Source of the DNA: Ensifer sp. LCM 4579 | Lineage (GTDB): Bacteria; Pseudomonadota; Alphaproteobacteria; Rhizobiales; Rhizobiaceae | DNA length: 64,000 nucleotides | Direction: 5' to 3' | Assembly: GCF_001854885.1 (NCBI RefSeq) | Contig: NZ_MDDV01000002.1 | Coordinates: 226,338-290,337 of the forward strand | The notes under the pieces: model-generated | What the model saw: the letters and a program-made list of their open reading frames with translations, nothing else | Databases searched by the model: none | What the model was told of the DNA's origin: nothing | Program-made: the position numbers and the translations under genes | Shown here: positions 1-9,914 of the stretch, piece by piece | Numbering within the stretch: the first letter of the stretch is position 1 | Layout: every line of letters begins with the position of its first letter

Positions 1-34
1 TACTTAAAGGCGCGCCTTCTATTCGGAAGATCAT

Positions 35-617
35 TCAAGCTATGGGTCGCGGTTCCTGTTTAGGCGCTGCTGGTTGCGCGTTTTTCGTTGGGTCGTCACA
101 AGAAATACCTGTGGCTTCCTCATAGATGCGCCGTGCAAGTCCAACGGCTGCACTGGGCATTTGCACCTCCCGCCGTTTCATGCCGCCAAACAGCTTGGTA
201 TGTCGCTCGTTGATGTGGTCGCCCAGGGAGGGCGTCATGCCACGCTTTTCGAAGTGTTCCACAGCCGGCAGTTTCAGATCGCCATCCGGTCCACCAGAGC
301 AAGCTTTATGTGGACCAACGCGGCGCTCATAGTTGTTCATTACATCGACGCGTCTCTGAATGCGCGGTGCCACTTCTTCGACTGCTGCGATGTTAGCAAC
401 CTGCCAAATCCGCCAGATTACGCTGCATCACAAAATTCCCGATGTCCTCTTGGCCCATGAGGCTGGGATATTGGCTTGTAGAAATCTGAAAACCAGCCAC
501 CGCGGCTGGCCTGTTGGCGCTATGCGCCTTGCTGCACGGTGGATTGGAGCACTGGCATAAGGACATCCGACCAAGTTCAATTAATTGCTCTTCGAAGTCT
601 TTTTGTTCTGTCGGCAT
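35..617 (-). pseudogene. Frameshifted hypothetical gene
   Basis: An ATG at 617 has a GGAG nine bases upstream (627-630 on the plus strand) and opens a 74-codon frame that stops at 393. A second minus frame is open from before position 373 down to 35 and has no start signal of its own. Around 390-410 the two frames abut: the first ends ..LADLAGC and the second continues ..VANIAAVEEVAPRIQRR, which reads as one soluble, charged protein of about 190 residues broken by a single frameshift. I do not recognise the family. A sequencing error or two unrelated small frames are alternatives. Confidence 0.4.
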
Positions 618-870
618 ATAAAAAAACTCCGGAAAGTAAAATTGATGTTATACCAGGAAGTCTGAGGGCAAGCCATCGTTCTTAAATTATTAACGGAGAT
701 TTGCGCAAAAAGTATTTGCGCCTCTCAAAGATAAACTCAGAGTTTGAGTTGGGGATTTCACAGAGCGTGCTTCAGATGATTCCCCGATTTGCGGAAAAAT
801 GACCGCTAGCAAAGGTTGCGACAAATCGATCTAATCCCCCAACAGACTCAAGCTTCGGAAGGGGTAGGGC
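618..870. other. Intergenic region between two decayed genes
   Basis: No gene is seen. The stretch is AT-richer than the rest of the window. It holds an inverted repeat, GCGCAAA (703-709) and TTTGCGC (715-721), with a 5-base loop, and a second small one, AACTCA/TGAGTT, near 735-751. Either could be an operator or part of a divergent promoter for the two flanking genes, but nothing proves it. Confidence 0.4.
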
Positions 871-1558
871 GTGGCGGTTCAGAGGCGTGTCATATTGGCG
901 GTTGGGATTGCCCTCGTCGCCACTGCATTGATGATTAGTTCTTGGGACGCCACCGCAGCCGGCTTCTTCCTTATAGTCGGCGCGCCAGTTACTCTGCCAG
1001 CGTTCGTAACGTTGAGAGATCTAAAGTCGGTAAGTGTCTCCCCCGCATCCTTTACTGCCGAATTTCGCGAGCAGGTTGATCGCGCTGAGGAAATACTTGA
1101 TCAGCTTAAACGGGTGGAAGAACGGATTAGCTATGTCCTGACGGAACAGATGCTGAATGATGGGGGGCACACTTACGTAGGAGGTTATGGTGAAGAGGCG
1201 GAATTCAAAATCGTAGGCGCACTCGCAGAAGTGGACGCTGGCGAGGCGGCTGGCAGGCTGCACCGCAACATCAGTAAGCTAAAGACCCAACTTGGGATCA
1301 AACTCATCTATGGGGTCATCGGGGCGCATTCGAAAATAGAGCGCGCCCCAAGCACCATCCGGTATCTGATTTCGACAGAATCGCGAACTACCGCCTGTCG
1401 AGAAGGTGATCGCACTGGCGAACGCAGATGGAATAGACATCAGTCCCGCCACATCCGTCCTCTCGGCCTATGAGGCCTTCGTGACAAAAGGCGAGTTTCC
1501 ATCAGAAGACATCATCAAGAAGCTCCATGAACTGAGCGTGCGTCGAGAGCCCCGCTAA
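871..1558 (+). pseudogene. Frameshifted membrane-anchored hypothetical protein
   Basis: GTG start at 871 behind GGAAGGGG (857-864). Two hydrophobic segments lie at about residues 7-22 and 28-46, followed by a charged stretch with coiled-coil character (EFREQVDRAEEILDQLKRVE). After about residue 165 the frame turns into an arginine-rich tail. Another plus frame from about 1380 to the TAA at 1556-1558 encodes a normal-looking helical end (..ISPATSVLSAYEAF.. then ..IIKKLHELSVRREPR). The natural protein was probably about 225 residues and is broken by a frameshift near 1365-1385. The family is not recognised. Confidence 0.45.
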
Positions 1559-1723
1559 TTCGGCTGCGTTCACCAGATGACAACCAGCGCGGACCATTGA
1601 AAACATCGCGCATTTCGTGCTCGCTCTATAGGCAAGTCGATCGCCAAGGGCAATGCGGTACGGCTCATCGCACGCGGCTACGAGGGCGTTTGAAATCTGG
1701 GAATATAAGCCTATCCTCGACGT

Positions 1724-2926
1724 ATGACGATTCGCCTCTCCAATCTCGATGCCCGGCGCATCTTTCTCTCCAGGCAGGGGCTCTCTGCCGCGCCGCACCG
1801 CTCGCTCGGCAAGGAGGGGCTGCTGCAGCTCATCCATGACATCGGCTTCGTGCAGGTGGACAGCATCGCGACCGTCGAGCGGGCCCATCATCAGATCCTG
1901 TTCTCCCGCAACCAGACTTACCGTCGGGACCACCTGACGGAGCTCCTCGAAAAGGACGGCGAGCTCTTCGAGCATTGGACGCATGACGCCTCGATCATTC
2001 CAAGCAGCTTCTTCGTCTATTGGAAGCATCGTTTCAAATGGGAAGCCGAAACGCTTGGCGAGCGCTGGCGCAAATGGCGCGGCGACGGTTTCGATGCGGG
2101 TTGCGACGAGACCTATGAACGGATCGCCAGCAGTGGTGCGGTCATGGCGCGCGATCTCAAGGAGGAGGAGCACGAGTCCGGCGGCTGGTGGAACTGGCAC
2201 CCGTCGAAGACGGCGCTCGAAGTGTTGTGGCGGCAGGGCAGGCTCGCCATCGCCCGGCGCGAGAACTTCCAGAAGGTCTATGACCTCACTGAACGCGTCA
2301 TTCCCGCACATCATTACGAGGGCGATGTCGGCCACGAGGAATTCGTCGATTGGGCCTGCCGCAGCGCTCTCCAGCGGCTCGGTTTTGCGACCCATGGCGA
2401 GATCGCCGCTTTCTGGGACCTCGTATCGCCGGAGGAGGCGAGGGCCTGGGTGGCGGCCCATCGCGACGAACTCTGCGACGTCGTCATCGAGACCGCCAAT
2501 GGCGGAAAGCCGCGCCCGTCCTACGCCTTCGCAGGCTTTCCGGACACGCTCGGCGAGATCGCCGATCCGCCCGGCCGCATCCGGGTGCTGAGCCCCTTCG
2601 ACCCTTTGCTGCGCAACCGCAACCGAACCGAACGTCTCTTCGGCTTCTTTTATCGCATCGAGGTTTTTGTGCCGGCTCCGAAGCGAGAATATGGCTATTA
2701 CGTCTTTCCGCTGCTCGAAGGCGACCGCCTGATCGGCCGCATCGACATGAAAGCCGACCGCAAGCGCGGCAGCCTCGACGTGCGCCGCCTCTGGCTGGAA
2801 CCGGGCGTGCGGGCCTCGTCGGGCCGGATGGACAAGCTTGCCGCCGAACTCGATCGCATCGCCCGCTTTGCCGGCGTCGGCGAGGTCGTGCTGCTCGAGG
2901 GGTGGGACGCCGCCAATTCCTCCTGA
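1724..2926 (+). CDS. YcaQ/AlkX-type DNA glycosylase (winged-helix family)
   Basis: 400 residues, the usual length for the YcaQ (COG3214, HTH_42) family, which unhooks DNA interstrand crosslinks and removes bulky alkylated bases. The start of the protein carries the LSRQGL motif. The segment DIGFVQVDSI places Q44-V45-D46 at the expected catalytic site; family members divide into QxQ (AlkZ) and QxD (AlkX/YcaQ) types, and this is the QxD type. The central part (HWTHDAS at about 86-92) and the late PFDPLLRNRNR segment also fit the family. The gene stands alone before tldD. Function is inferred from family; the motif is seen directly. Confidence 0.85.
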   Translation: MTIRLSNLDARRIFLSRQGLSAAPHRSLGKEGLLQLIHDIGFVQVDSIATVERAHHQILFSRNQTYRRDHLTELLEKDGELFEHWTHDASIIPSSFFVYWKHRFKWEAETLGERWRKWRGDGFDAGCDETYERIASSGAVMARDLKEEEHESGGWWNWHPSKTALEVLWRQGRLAIARRENFQKVYDLTERVIPAHHYEGDVGHEEFVDWACRSALQRLGFATHGEIAAFWDLVSPEEARAWVAAHRDELCDVVIETANGGKPRPSYAFAGFPDTLGEIADPPGRIRVLSPFDPLLRNRNRTERLFGFFYRIEVFVPAPKREYGYYVFPLLEGDRLIGRIDMKADRKRGSLDVRRLWLEPGVRASSGRMDKLAAELDRIARFAGVGEVVLLEGWDAANSS

Positions 2927-2996
2927 CGTTTTTACTTGGCTTGCGGCGGCGCGCTCCCTACATGGAGCAGGAATCCTTCATGATGCGGAGCAGACG

Positions 2997-4412
2997 ATGG
3001 ACACCAATCTGATAAGCCTCTTCGACGCGGATGAGGCGACGGTCCGCAAGGTTCTCGCCGAGACGCTTTCGGGAGCCGATGACGGGGAGCTCTTCCTTGA
3101 GCACTCGCAGGCGGAGGTGCTCTCCTTCGACAATGGTCGCCTGAAGGGTGGTAGCTTCAACACCGACCAGGGCTTCGGCCTCAGGGCGGTCGCCGGCGAT
3201 GCCGTCGGCTACGCCCATGCCGGGGAACTGTCGCTCTCGGCCTTGAGGCGGGCGTCGGACGCGGTCGGGCAGGTGACCCGCGGCTATTCCGGCAGCTACG
3301 CCGCGGCCCCGCAGCGCACCAACAAGAAGCTCTACGGCGACGAAAACCCCATCGGCGAACCGACCTTCGATGCCAAAGTGAGGCTGCTGCAGGAGATCGA
3401 CTCCTATCTCCGCGCCAAGGACCCGAAGGTCCGGCAGGTGACCGCGACAGTCTCCGCCAGTTGGCAGGTGGTGGATATCCTGAGGGCCGACGGCCATCGC
3501 GTCCACGACGTGCGGCCGATGACCCGTATCAATATCTCCGTCGTCGTCGGCGAGGGCGACCGACAGGAAATGGGCAGCTTCGGCTCGGGCGGGCGGCGCG
3601 GCTTCGGCGATCTCGTCGTCGAAGAAAACTGGAAGCGAGGCGCCGACGAGGCGTTGCGCCAGGCTCTCGTCAACCTGTCGGCGAGCGACGCGCCGGCTGG
3701 CACCATGGATGTCGTCCTCGCCTCCGGCTGGCCGGGCGTGATGCTGCACGAGGCCGTCGGCCATGGCCTGGAGGGCGACTTCAATCGCAAGAAGACGTCC
3801 GCCTTCGCAGGCCTGATCGGCGAGCAGGTCGCCGCCAAGGGTGTGACCGTCGTCGACGACGGCACGATCGAGGCGCGGCGCGGCTCGATCTCGGTCGACG
3901 ACGAGGGCACGCCGTCGGGCTACAACGTGCTGATCGACGACGGCAAGCTCGTCGGCTATATGCAGGACCGGCAGAATGCCCGCCTCATGGGCATGGAGCC
4001 GACCGGCAACGGCCGCCGCCAGGGTTATGCGCATGTGCCGATGCCGCGCATGACCAACACCTACATGCTTGCCGGCGACCGCACGCCGGAAGAGATCATC
4101 GCCTCCGTGAAGAAGGGCATCTACGCCGTCTCCTTCGGCGGCGGTCAGGTCGACATCACCTCCGGCAAGTTCGTGTTCGGCTGCACCGAGGCCTATGTGA
4201 TCGAGAATGGCAAGATCGGCGCCCCGGTGAAGGGCGCGATGCTGATCGGCAACGGACCTGATGCGATGCGGCGAGTGACAATGGTCGGCAACGATATGAA
4301 GCTCGACACCGGCATCGGCAATTGCGGCAAAGGGGGGCAATGGGTGCCCGTCGGCGTCGGCCAGCCGCATCTGCGCATGGACCAGATCACCGTCGGCGGC
4401 ACGCAGGCTTGA
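2997..4412 (+). CDS. tldD: Metalloprotease TldD
   Basis: 471 residues, full length for TldD, which with TldE (PmbA) forms a heterodimeric zinc protease that cleaves unfolded or modified peptides. The zinc motif HEAVGH sits at residues 251-256, and the C-terminal GKFVFGCTEAYVIENG region is typical. The chosen ATG is preceded by GGAG (about 2988-2991) and gives the standard N-terminus; the frame stays open upstream to 2838 but without a better signal. The TldE partner is not in this window. The gene is convergent with the D,D-carboxypeptidase gene, 43 bases away. Confidence 0.92.
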   Translation: MDTNLISLFDADEATVRKVLAETLSGADDGELFLEHSQAEVLSFDNGRLKGGSFNTDQGFGLRAVAGDAVGYAHAGELSLSALRRASDAVGQVTRGYSGSYAAAPQRTNKKLYGDENPIGEPTFDAKVRLLQEIDSYLRAKDPKVRQVTATVSASWQVVDILRADGHRVHDVRPMTRINISVVVGEGDRQEMGSFGSGGRRGFGDLVVEENWKRGADEALRQALVNLSASDAPAGTMDVVLASGWPGVMLHEAVGHGLEGDFNRKKTSAFAGLIGEQVAAKGVTVVDDGTIEARRGSISVDDEGTPSGYNVLIDDGKLVGYMQDRQNARLMGMEPTGNGRRQGYAHVPMPRMTNTYMLAGDRTPEEIIASVKKGIYAVSFGGGQVDITSGKFVFGCTEAYVIENGKIGAPVKGAMLIGNGPDAMRRVTMVGNDMKLDTGIGNCGKGGQWVPVGVGQPHLRMDQITVGGTQA

Positions 4413-4455
4413 AACGGAGCGGCCGCCCCGAGACATGGGGCCTTCCCGTCGCGGA

Positions 4456-5706
4456 TCAGCTGCGGCCGGGAAGCAGCAGGCAGTCGTAGGAATGCTTCTT
4501 CAGAACGTCGCAGGCCGCGGCTGCGGCCTCGCGAGTGGGAAAGCCGACAAATCGCGCGCGGTAGCGTGCAGCGGAACCTTTCCCAGTCACGTCCGTGTGG
4601 GGTGAAACGCCGAGCAGTGCTGCGCCTCCGTCGGACTGGGCCTCGATGAGGATTCGACGTGCGCCTTCCGCAGACGGCGTCGTGGAAATCTGGATCTGCC
4701 ACTTGCCGCTCGGCTGTTCCGCATGTGCCACTTCGGTTATAGCGGTTGGCCTGTCCTGCGGGACCGCAATTGCGGTCGCCGCCATGATCGCCGACTCGGC
4801 CTTGTCGGTCCCATTGATTTCATCCGCGTAGGACAGCGAAACTCCGGGCAATGAAGGCACTTCCACCTTACCGCTCGCCTTCGCGGCGGCGACCATCGTC
4901 GTTGCCTGCGGTGACGAAATTCTTCCAAGATGTTGGTCGAGGAGGGCTGCCATCTCGTTGTCGCGACTTTTTGCAGTCCGCCCGCCGAGCACCACACCGA
5001 TAATGCGGCGATCACCGTCCCGGACCGCGCTCACGAGATTGAAGCCGGACGCATTGGTATAGCCGGTCTTAATGCCGTCCATGCCGTCGTAGCGGTACAT
5101 GAGGTTGTTGTGGCCGCGGATCGTGCGGCCGCGGAAGGTGAAGCTCTGCATCGAAAAAAGCCGGTATTCGGAGGGAAAATCCCTGATGAGCGCGACGGCG
5201 AGCTTTGCCATATCGCGTGCTGTCGTCACCTGCTGGCTCGCGGGCAGACCTGATGCATTGACGAAGAAGGTCCGATTCATGCCAAGCCGGCGAGCCTTCG
5301 TGTTCATCATCCGGGCGAAGTTCGCTTCGGAACCGCCGAGTTTCTCGGCCATGGCTGCCGACGCATCATTGGCCGATTGCACGATCATGCCATAGACCGC
5401 GTCTCGGACGGTGATCGTGTCGCCAGCCTTGACGCGCAACTTCGTCGGCGGCTTGCGGGCGGCCCCCTGCGACATCGGTACTTTGGTTTCCCAGCCGATT
5501 TCGCCCCGGCGCAATGCTTCGAAGGTGAGGTAGAGCGTCATCATCTTGGTAAGCGACGCCGGATGATTGAGGTCGTCGGCATTCTCGGCGGAAAGCACCC
5601 GGCCGCTGCGGGCGTCCAGAACGAGAGAGGCATTGCCGGCAAAGGCCGAAGCGGTGGCAAGGAGAAATGCCGCTACCGTCGCCAAGGCAATGTGCAAGTT
5701 CTTCAT
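4456..5706 (-). CDS. dacC: D-alanyl-D-alanine carboxypeptidase (S11, PBP5/6 type) with SPOR domain
   Basis: 416 residues from the ATG that opens a clear signal peptide (residues 1-23, ending SAFA). The penicillin-binding motifs are all present: S51-L-T-K54, S111-A-N113 and K213-T-G215. The enzyme trims the terminal D-alanine from peptidoglycan side chains in the periplasm. The last 80 or so residues (from about 335) resemble a SPOR domain that would bind denuded glycan at the septum; this replaces the usual PBP5 C-terminal amphipathic anchor. An upstream in-frame ATG at 5790 would put 28 non-signal residues in front and is less likely. The gene name is by analogy. Confidence 0.88.
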   Translation of the reverse strand: MKNLHIALATVAAFLLATASAFAGNASLVLDARSGRVLSAENADDLNHPASLTKMMTLYLTFEALRRGEIGWETKVPMSQGAARKPPTKLRVKAGDTITVRDAVYGMIVQSANDASAAMAEKLGGSEANFARMMNTKARRLGMNRTFFVNASGLPASQQVTTARDMAKLAVALIRDFPSEYRLFSMQSFTFRGRTIRGHNNLMYRYDGMDGIKTGYTNASGFNLVSAVRDGDRRIIGVVLGGRTAKSRDNEMAALLDQHLGRISSPQATTMVAAAKASGKVEVPSLPGVSLSYADEINGTDKAESAIMAATAIAVPQDRPTAITEVAHAEQPSGKWQIQISTTPSAEGARRILIEAQSDGGAALLGVSPHTDVTGKGSAARYRARFVGFPTREAAAAACDVLKKHSYDCLLLPGRS

Positions 5707-6064
5707 TCGAAGCCCCCATCGAGGCGGCTGCTTTGGCCGCGCGCGTGTCATTGTTCCATTATGTGCCAGCAGGGGGCTTTGCCGCAACATTGAGGCGAAA
5801 ACCGGTCGGGGGACTGTCGGCGGACCGCCAGATCAGGGCTGAGAGCGCTTTTAGCATGGTTTCTACGGTCGCGGCCGGCCTTCCTGCGCCCGAATGATGC
5901 ACAGGATTCAGCAAGACTTAACGCCGCCGGCTTTAGCCTGCTGCCCGTGGTGGGGTGCCGCGCGATTTTTCGCCGTCTCCCGCTTCGCGACTTGCAAGGG
6001 GCAGATCCCGACGGTCCCGTGTTTTCGGCGCCGATGCGGGGTTCTGGATGGAGATTGAGGGCAA

Positions 6065-7114
6065 ATGAGACACGGCCTCGCGCGGCTGGTTCGCAACCAT
6101 GTCAGGCGCGCCGCCATAACCGGCGGCCTCGAGACGGCACATCTTCTTTCGCGTTCCGGCCTGTTGGCGGAGGCGCGCGGGCGCGGCGCGATCTTCACCC
6201 TCCATCATGTGCGCCCGGCCTGCAAGCGAGCCTTCGCCCCTAATGCGCACCTCGAAATCACGCCGGATTTCCTCGAGGAGGCGATTCTGGCATTGCGGCA
6301 TGCAGGTTACCGTTTCGTGGCGCTCGAGGACCTGCCCATGCACCTCGCTGCTGGCGACACGCAACCGGTCGCCTGCTTCACGCTCGACGATGGCTATCGC
6401 AACAATCTCGATCACGGGCTGCCCGTCTTCGAGCGGTACGCCGTTCCCTTCACCGTTTTCGTTACCGCCGGCTATGTCGACCGCACCCATACCCTCTGGT
6501 GGGAGACGCTCGCCGACTGGCTCGCCGCACGCGGCGAAATCCACTTTGATTTTGGCCAAGGCGAGGAGGCAATGGCAATTGCAAGCCTTTCCCGAAAACA
6601 GGCGGCATTCGACCGCATCGCCGCTCACATCCACAGGAGGGAAGAGGCGGGCGCGATTGCCGCATTGGACAGGACTGCGGCAAGGGACGGCATCGATGCG
6701 CTGGCGATCACGGAGCGGCTGACGATGGACGAGGCCGGTCTGCGCGCCTTGCTCGAAAGCCCGCTCGCAAGCGTCGGTGCACACACGGTCAGCCATCGCG
6801 CCCTGGCACGACTTGGCGAAGACGAGGCGAGTCGGGAGCTTCTGAACTCCTCGGAGCGCGTCGAAGCGATCGCCGGCCGTCGGCCGCTGAGCTTTGCCTA
6901 TCCCTACGGCTTCAGCCCCACCGTTTCGGCGCGCGACTATCGCCTGGCCGCCGATCTCGGCTTCGCTGTCGCGGTGACGACGGAGCCGGGCACCCTCTCT
7001 TCCGGCGCAAACCTTCATGCTCTGCCGCGGATATCGCTCAACGGCTACTTCCAAAGCGCCCGTTATGTTGCGGCGCTCGCATCCGGCATTCCGTTTCGGT
7101 TTGCCGCAGCCTAG
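6065..7114 (+). CDS. Polysaccharide deacetylase family protein (NodB homology domain)
   Basis: 349 residues with the NodB-homology metal-dependent deacetylase motifs: FTLDDGYRNN (about 104-113; family TFDDG), HTVSH (about 240-244; family HxxxH) and the late AYPYG segment. These enzymes remove acetyl groups from N-acetylated glycans. No signal peptide is seen, so it may act on a cytoplasmic or lipid-linked sugar substrate, as NodB does. It is not in a nod cluster and probably has a housekeeping or envelope role. The substrate cannot be told from the sequence. Confidence 0.82.
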   Translation: MRHGLARLVRNHVRRAAITGGLETAHLLSRSGLLAEARGRGAIFTLHHVRPACKRAFAPNAHLEITPDFLEEAILALRHAGYRFVALEDLPMHLAAGDTQPVACFTLDDGYRNNLDHGLPVFERYAVPFTVFVTAGYVDRTHTLWWETLADWLAARGEIHFDFGQGEEAMAIASLSRKQAAFDRIAAHIHRREEAGAIAALDRTAARDGIDALAITERLTMDEAGLRALLESPLASVGAHTVSHRALARLGEDEASRELLNSSERVEAIAGRRPLSFAYPYGFSPTVSARDYRLAADLGFAVAVTTEPGTLSSGANLHALPRISLNGYFQSARYVAALASGIPFRFAAA

Positions 7115-7146
7115 GTCCTGACCCTAGATGTGAGCGCCCGAGGTCC

Positions 7147-7767
7147 TCAGGGATACATGCGCACCTTCACCCAGCCGCCATCCGGCTCCGGGCGGCTGAA
7201 CTCGATGCGGTCGTGCAGCCGGAAGGGCCGGTCGTGCCAGAACTCGATCGAGGTCGGGCGAATGCGGAAGCCGGACCAATATTCCGGGCGCGGGATCTCG
7301 CCGATGGCGTAACGCGCGGTGAACTCCGCGACCGCCTTTTCGAGCGCCAGGCGGCCCTCGAGCGGGCGGGACTGCCTGGAAGCCCAGGCACCGATACGGC
7401 TGCCGCGCGGCCGGCTCCTGAAATACTCGTCCGCCTCTTCTTCCGACACGGTCTCGACCGGACCGCGCAGGCGCACCTGTCTGCGCAGTGATTTCCAATG
7501 GAAACACATGGCGGCTTTGCGCGTCGCCAGGATTTCACGCCCTTTCCGACTTTCGAAATTCGTGTAAAAGGCAAAGCCGCGTTCGTCGAAACCCTTGAGC
7601 AGGACCATGCGCACATTGGGCATGCCATCCGGATCGACGGTGGCGAGGGCGACGGCGTTCGGATCGTTGACTTCGCTTTTTTGGGCGTCTTTCAGCCATG
7701 TGGCGAAAAGGGAGAAGGGTTCGCTTGCATCCGTGAAGTCACTGCTTGTTAACTCATTTGAGGTCAT
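7147..7767 (-). CDS. pdxH: Pyridoxamine 5'-phosphate oxidase
   Basis: 206 residues. This FMN enzyme oxidises pyridoxamine or pyridoxine 5'-phosphate to pyridoxal 5'-phosphate. Typical segments are [21 protein letters not shown] in the first third (FMN-binding strand), the CFHW and RRQVRLRG segments, [11 protein letters not shown], and the C-terminal [15 protein letters not shown]. The second of two close ATGs is taken as start (MTSNEL..); four extra residues are possible from 7779. It diverges from the small lipoprotein gene. Confidence 0.95.
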   Translation of the reverse strand: MTSNELTSSDFTDASEPFSLFATWLKDAQKSEVNDPNAVALATVDPDGMPNVRMVLLKGFDERGFAFYTNFESRKGREILATRKAAMCFHWKSLRRQVRLRGPVETVSEEEADEYFRSRPRGSRIGAWASRQSRPLEGRLALEKAVAEFTARYAIGEIPRPEYWSGFRIRPTSIEFWHDRPFRLHDRIEFSRPEPDGGWVKVRMYP

Positions 7768-7908
7768 ATTGGCTTCCAATGCCCATATATCTGGCGCGGG
7801 AACCCTTCGGGAATGATCCCGTTCCGGTGTTACCGCATTGAACTAGGTCAGAGCTGCCCTCTGGACTCCCAGCATCGGTTCGGCTCTGGCGACTCTGACA
7901 GGATTGCC

Positions 7909-8364
7909 GTGCAAGACATAGCAAAGTGGATCGAAGGCAAGAAGGATTTTTCCTTCGCATGGCTGCGCGGCACGGCCGTTTGCCTGCTGATGCTCGTGCT
8001 TTCGGGCTGCATGGGCGGCGGTCTCGATATGTTCGGGAAATCGGATGTCGACCGCTCTGTCTCGACGGGAACCGTTCCGGTCGCCAAGACGTCGGACGGG
8101 CTCTCCGACGCCGTTACCGTTCGCAATGCGGTTTCCTCCGCCGACATCAGTCAGGGCGGCAACAATGCCATTCCGTGGGCGAACACAACGTCGGGAAGCG
8201 CCGGCGTCATCAGCAGCATCGAGGAAGACAGCGCGTCGGGCGTTCTCTGCCGCCGCTTTACCACGACCCGCCACTCCTTCGAAGGCATAGCCAAGTTCGA
8301 CGGCAAGACCTGCCGGCTCGAGAACGGCGAATGGTATCTGACGAGCTTCGGCCCACGCAGTTGA
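7909..8364 (+). CDS. Small outer-membrane-type lipoprotein (RT0821/Lpp0805-like surface protein)
   Basis: About 151 residues from a GTG preceded by AGG. After an unusual charged N-terminus, a hydrophobic stretch ends in the lipobox LSGC (about residues 35-38), so the mature protein starts MGGG with a lipidated cysteine before it. The rest is a small domain with GVLCRRF.. and TCRLENGEWYL, which fits the 17-kDa surface-antigen-like family common in rhizobia. Role unknown. An ATG at 7813 would add 32 residues and is less likely because the signal sequence would be buried. Confidence 0.7.
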   Translation: MQDIAKWIEGKKDFSFAWLRGTAVCLLMLVLSGCMGGGLDMFGKSDVDRSVSTGTVPVAKTSDGLSDAVTVRNAVSSADISQGGNNAIPWANTTSGSAGVISSIEEDSASGVLCRRFTTTRHSFEGIAKFDGKTCRLENGEWYLTSFGPRS

Positions 8365-8675
8365 AATGGCCGGTTAACCACGTTTCTCGAAAGCCCCGGG
8401 CATCCGGCCTGCAGGGACGGGCCGAGAGCGTCGCGGGCGCCGCCAACTAACCGATATTTAGCAACTTCCCCCGATCATCTCTCTAAGAATTGCAGCGCTG
8501 CGCATCTGATCAGACACGCAGACACCGCTGCCGGACTTGAAACTGCTGCATGTCTCCTTAGGCCGAGGTCGATCTATGGAGACAAGGAGATGGGCCTTTC
8601 TCGCGGTCTTCCTGCTGCCGCCACAGCATTGCGCGGGCAGTCGGGAAAGATCGTCGATCAAAATGGTGACAAGCC
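8365..8675. other. Intergenic region with a degenerate RIME1 copy
   Basis: No gene is seen in the 311 bases between the lipoprotein and the DnaJ-like gene. About 100 bases of it (8491-8590) are a divergent RIME1 repeat. The promoter of the DnaJ-like gene would have to lie in the last 85 bases. Confidence 0.6.
8491..8590 (+). repeat. RIME1-like element, divergent copy
   Basis: Matches in order the left palindrome (GCGCTGCGCATCTGATCAG..), the spacer (ACTTGAAACTGCTGCATGTCTCC) and the right palindrome around GAGGTCGATC seen in the better copies at 10759, 25895 and 36697. Several bases have drifted, so the palindromes are imperfect. Confidence 0.7.
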
Positions 8676-9719
8676 ATGATGCGCGATCCATATGCAATCC
8701 TCGGCGTGCGCCGAAATGCCAGGCAGGAGGAGATCAAGGCTGCCTGGCGTTCTGTCGCCAAGGCGATCCATCCGGATCACAACCAGAACGACCCTTTGGC
8801 CACGGAGCGGTTCGCCGAAGCGGGCAGGGCCTACGAACTTCTGCGCGATCCAGTACGCAGGAGCCGCTATGACTGGGCACGGCGCGAGGCGGAACTGCGC
8901 CGCATGGAGGCCATGAAGGCGAAGATGCGCGGGGCGGAGGCGTTCGACGAGCCGGTCGGCGCCGAAACGGCCGAGGACGCGGTCTCGCGGATCTTTGGCG
9001 TCGAGCCGCAGGCAAGCGGTCCCCGGCCGGGACCGGCCGCGGCGCGCCCGACCGAGAAGGCGGCAGATCCAAAACCGGAGGCGACGGCGGAGGCAAAGCC
9101 GGAAAGTCCGAAAGCGGAACTCCCCGTCTCCCGGCGCTCCGCCGCGCCTGCGACGGAGTTGGTCGCAGCGATCGTCCGCCGTATTCGCGATCGCATCACG
9201 AGGTCGGCGGAGAAGGTGCCGGACCTGGCGGTCGACTTACCGGTGAGCGTCGACGAGGTCATGAACCGGGCACGCCTTTCCGTGGAGCTTCCCGACGGCG
9301 AAACGGCGAAGGTCGCAATCCCGCTTGGTGCGCGGGACGGAGAGGTGATTCGCTTGAAGGAGCAGGGCTACCGCGTCGCGGGCATGACGCGTGGCGACGT
9401 CGTCGTGACCTTGCGCATTGCCCAGGACGGCCCCTTCAGGACCCGGGGTCTCGATCTGGTCACCACACTGCCCGTCAGCCTCCAGGATGCGGTACTGGGT
9501 TGCGAGATGCCGATCGAAACGCCGAACGGACCCGTTGCGGTCATCGTACCGGCCTGGTCGGGTTCCGACAGGGAGATCCGCATTGCCGGCAAGGGGATGG
9601 GGGGCGCCGACGGCGAGCGGGGAGACCTTATTGTGGAACTCCGTCTCGTACTCCACGAAAAGCCAGACGACAGGATCACGGACCTGATGCGGGCCCAGCG
9701 CGACGGCCTTTATTTGTGA
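8676..9719 (+). CDS. DnaJ-domain co-chaperone without zinc finger (CbpA/DnaJ type II-like)
   Basis: 347 residues. An N-terminal J domain (about 4-68) carries the H32-P33-D34 motif that stimulates DnaK ATPase. A variable, proline- and alanine-rich linker (about 110-155) follows, then a DnaJ C-terminal substrate-binding region (about 185-335) with LPVSLQDAVLGCEMPIETPNG. There is no Gly/Phe-rich block with CxxCxGxG repeats, so it is not canonical DnaJ. The next start could be M2. It lies before fabI in the same direction but 195 bases away. A stress or membrane-related specialised co-chaperone is inferred. Confidence 0.85.
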   Translation: MMRDPYAILGVRRNARQEEIKAAWRSVAKAIHPDHNQNDPLATERFAEAGRAYELLRDPVRRSRYDWARREAELRRMEAMKAKMRGAEAFDEPVGAETAEDAVSRIFGVEPQASGPRPGPAAARPTEKAADPKPEATAEAKPESPKAELPVSRRSAAPATELVAAIVRRIRDRITRSAEKVPDLAVDLPVSVDEVMNRARLSVELPDGETAKVAIPLGARDGEVIRLKEQGYRVAGMTRGDVVVTLRIAQDGPFRTRGLDLVTTLPVSLQDAVLGCEMPIETPNGPVAVIVPAWSGSDREIRIAGKGMGGADGERGDLIVELRLVLHEKPDDRITDLMRAQRDGLYL

Positions 9720-9914
9720 AAGTTTTCTGACAAACTGAACCAATATTACGGGGACTAACAGTTCCTGATCCGCGGCGCGCTTGAACCGCTTTGACGGCTA
9801 TGCCATAGGCAATTCTCGACAATTTGCCGCACCTCGCGGGTGCGCGGAGTCGTTGATGTTCAAGAACGGCAACCGGCACCTGCCGGTGCAGGCAGACAGT
9901 ATTGGGGACATTCC

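Noticed and set aside
2958..4436. 492-codon open frame on the minus strand opposite tldD
   Set aside because: It mirrors the third codon position of tldD in high-GC DNA, is rich in His, Asp, Arg and Ala, has no recognisable domain, and overlaps a certain gene completely.
6065..7114. Nodulation gene nodB
   Set aside because: It has the NodB-homology domain but is longer than NodB, has no other nod genes or nod box nearby, and lies in a housekeeping region.
8537..8872. Plus-strand frame of 111 codons across the RIME1 copy and the DnaJ-like start
   Set aside because: It runs through a repeat and then overlaps the J domain in another frame; nothing in it looks like a protein.
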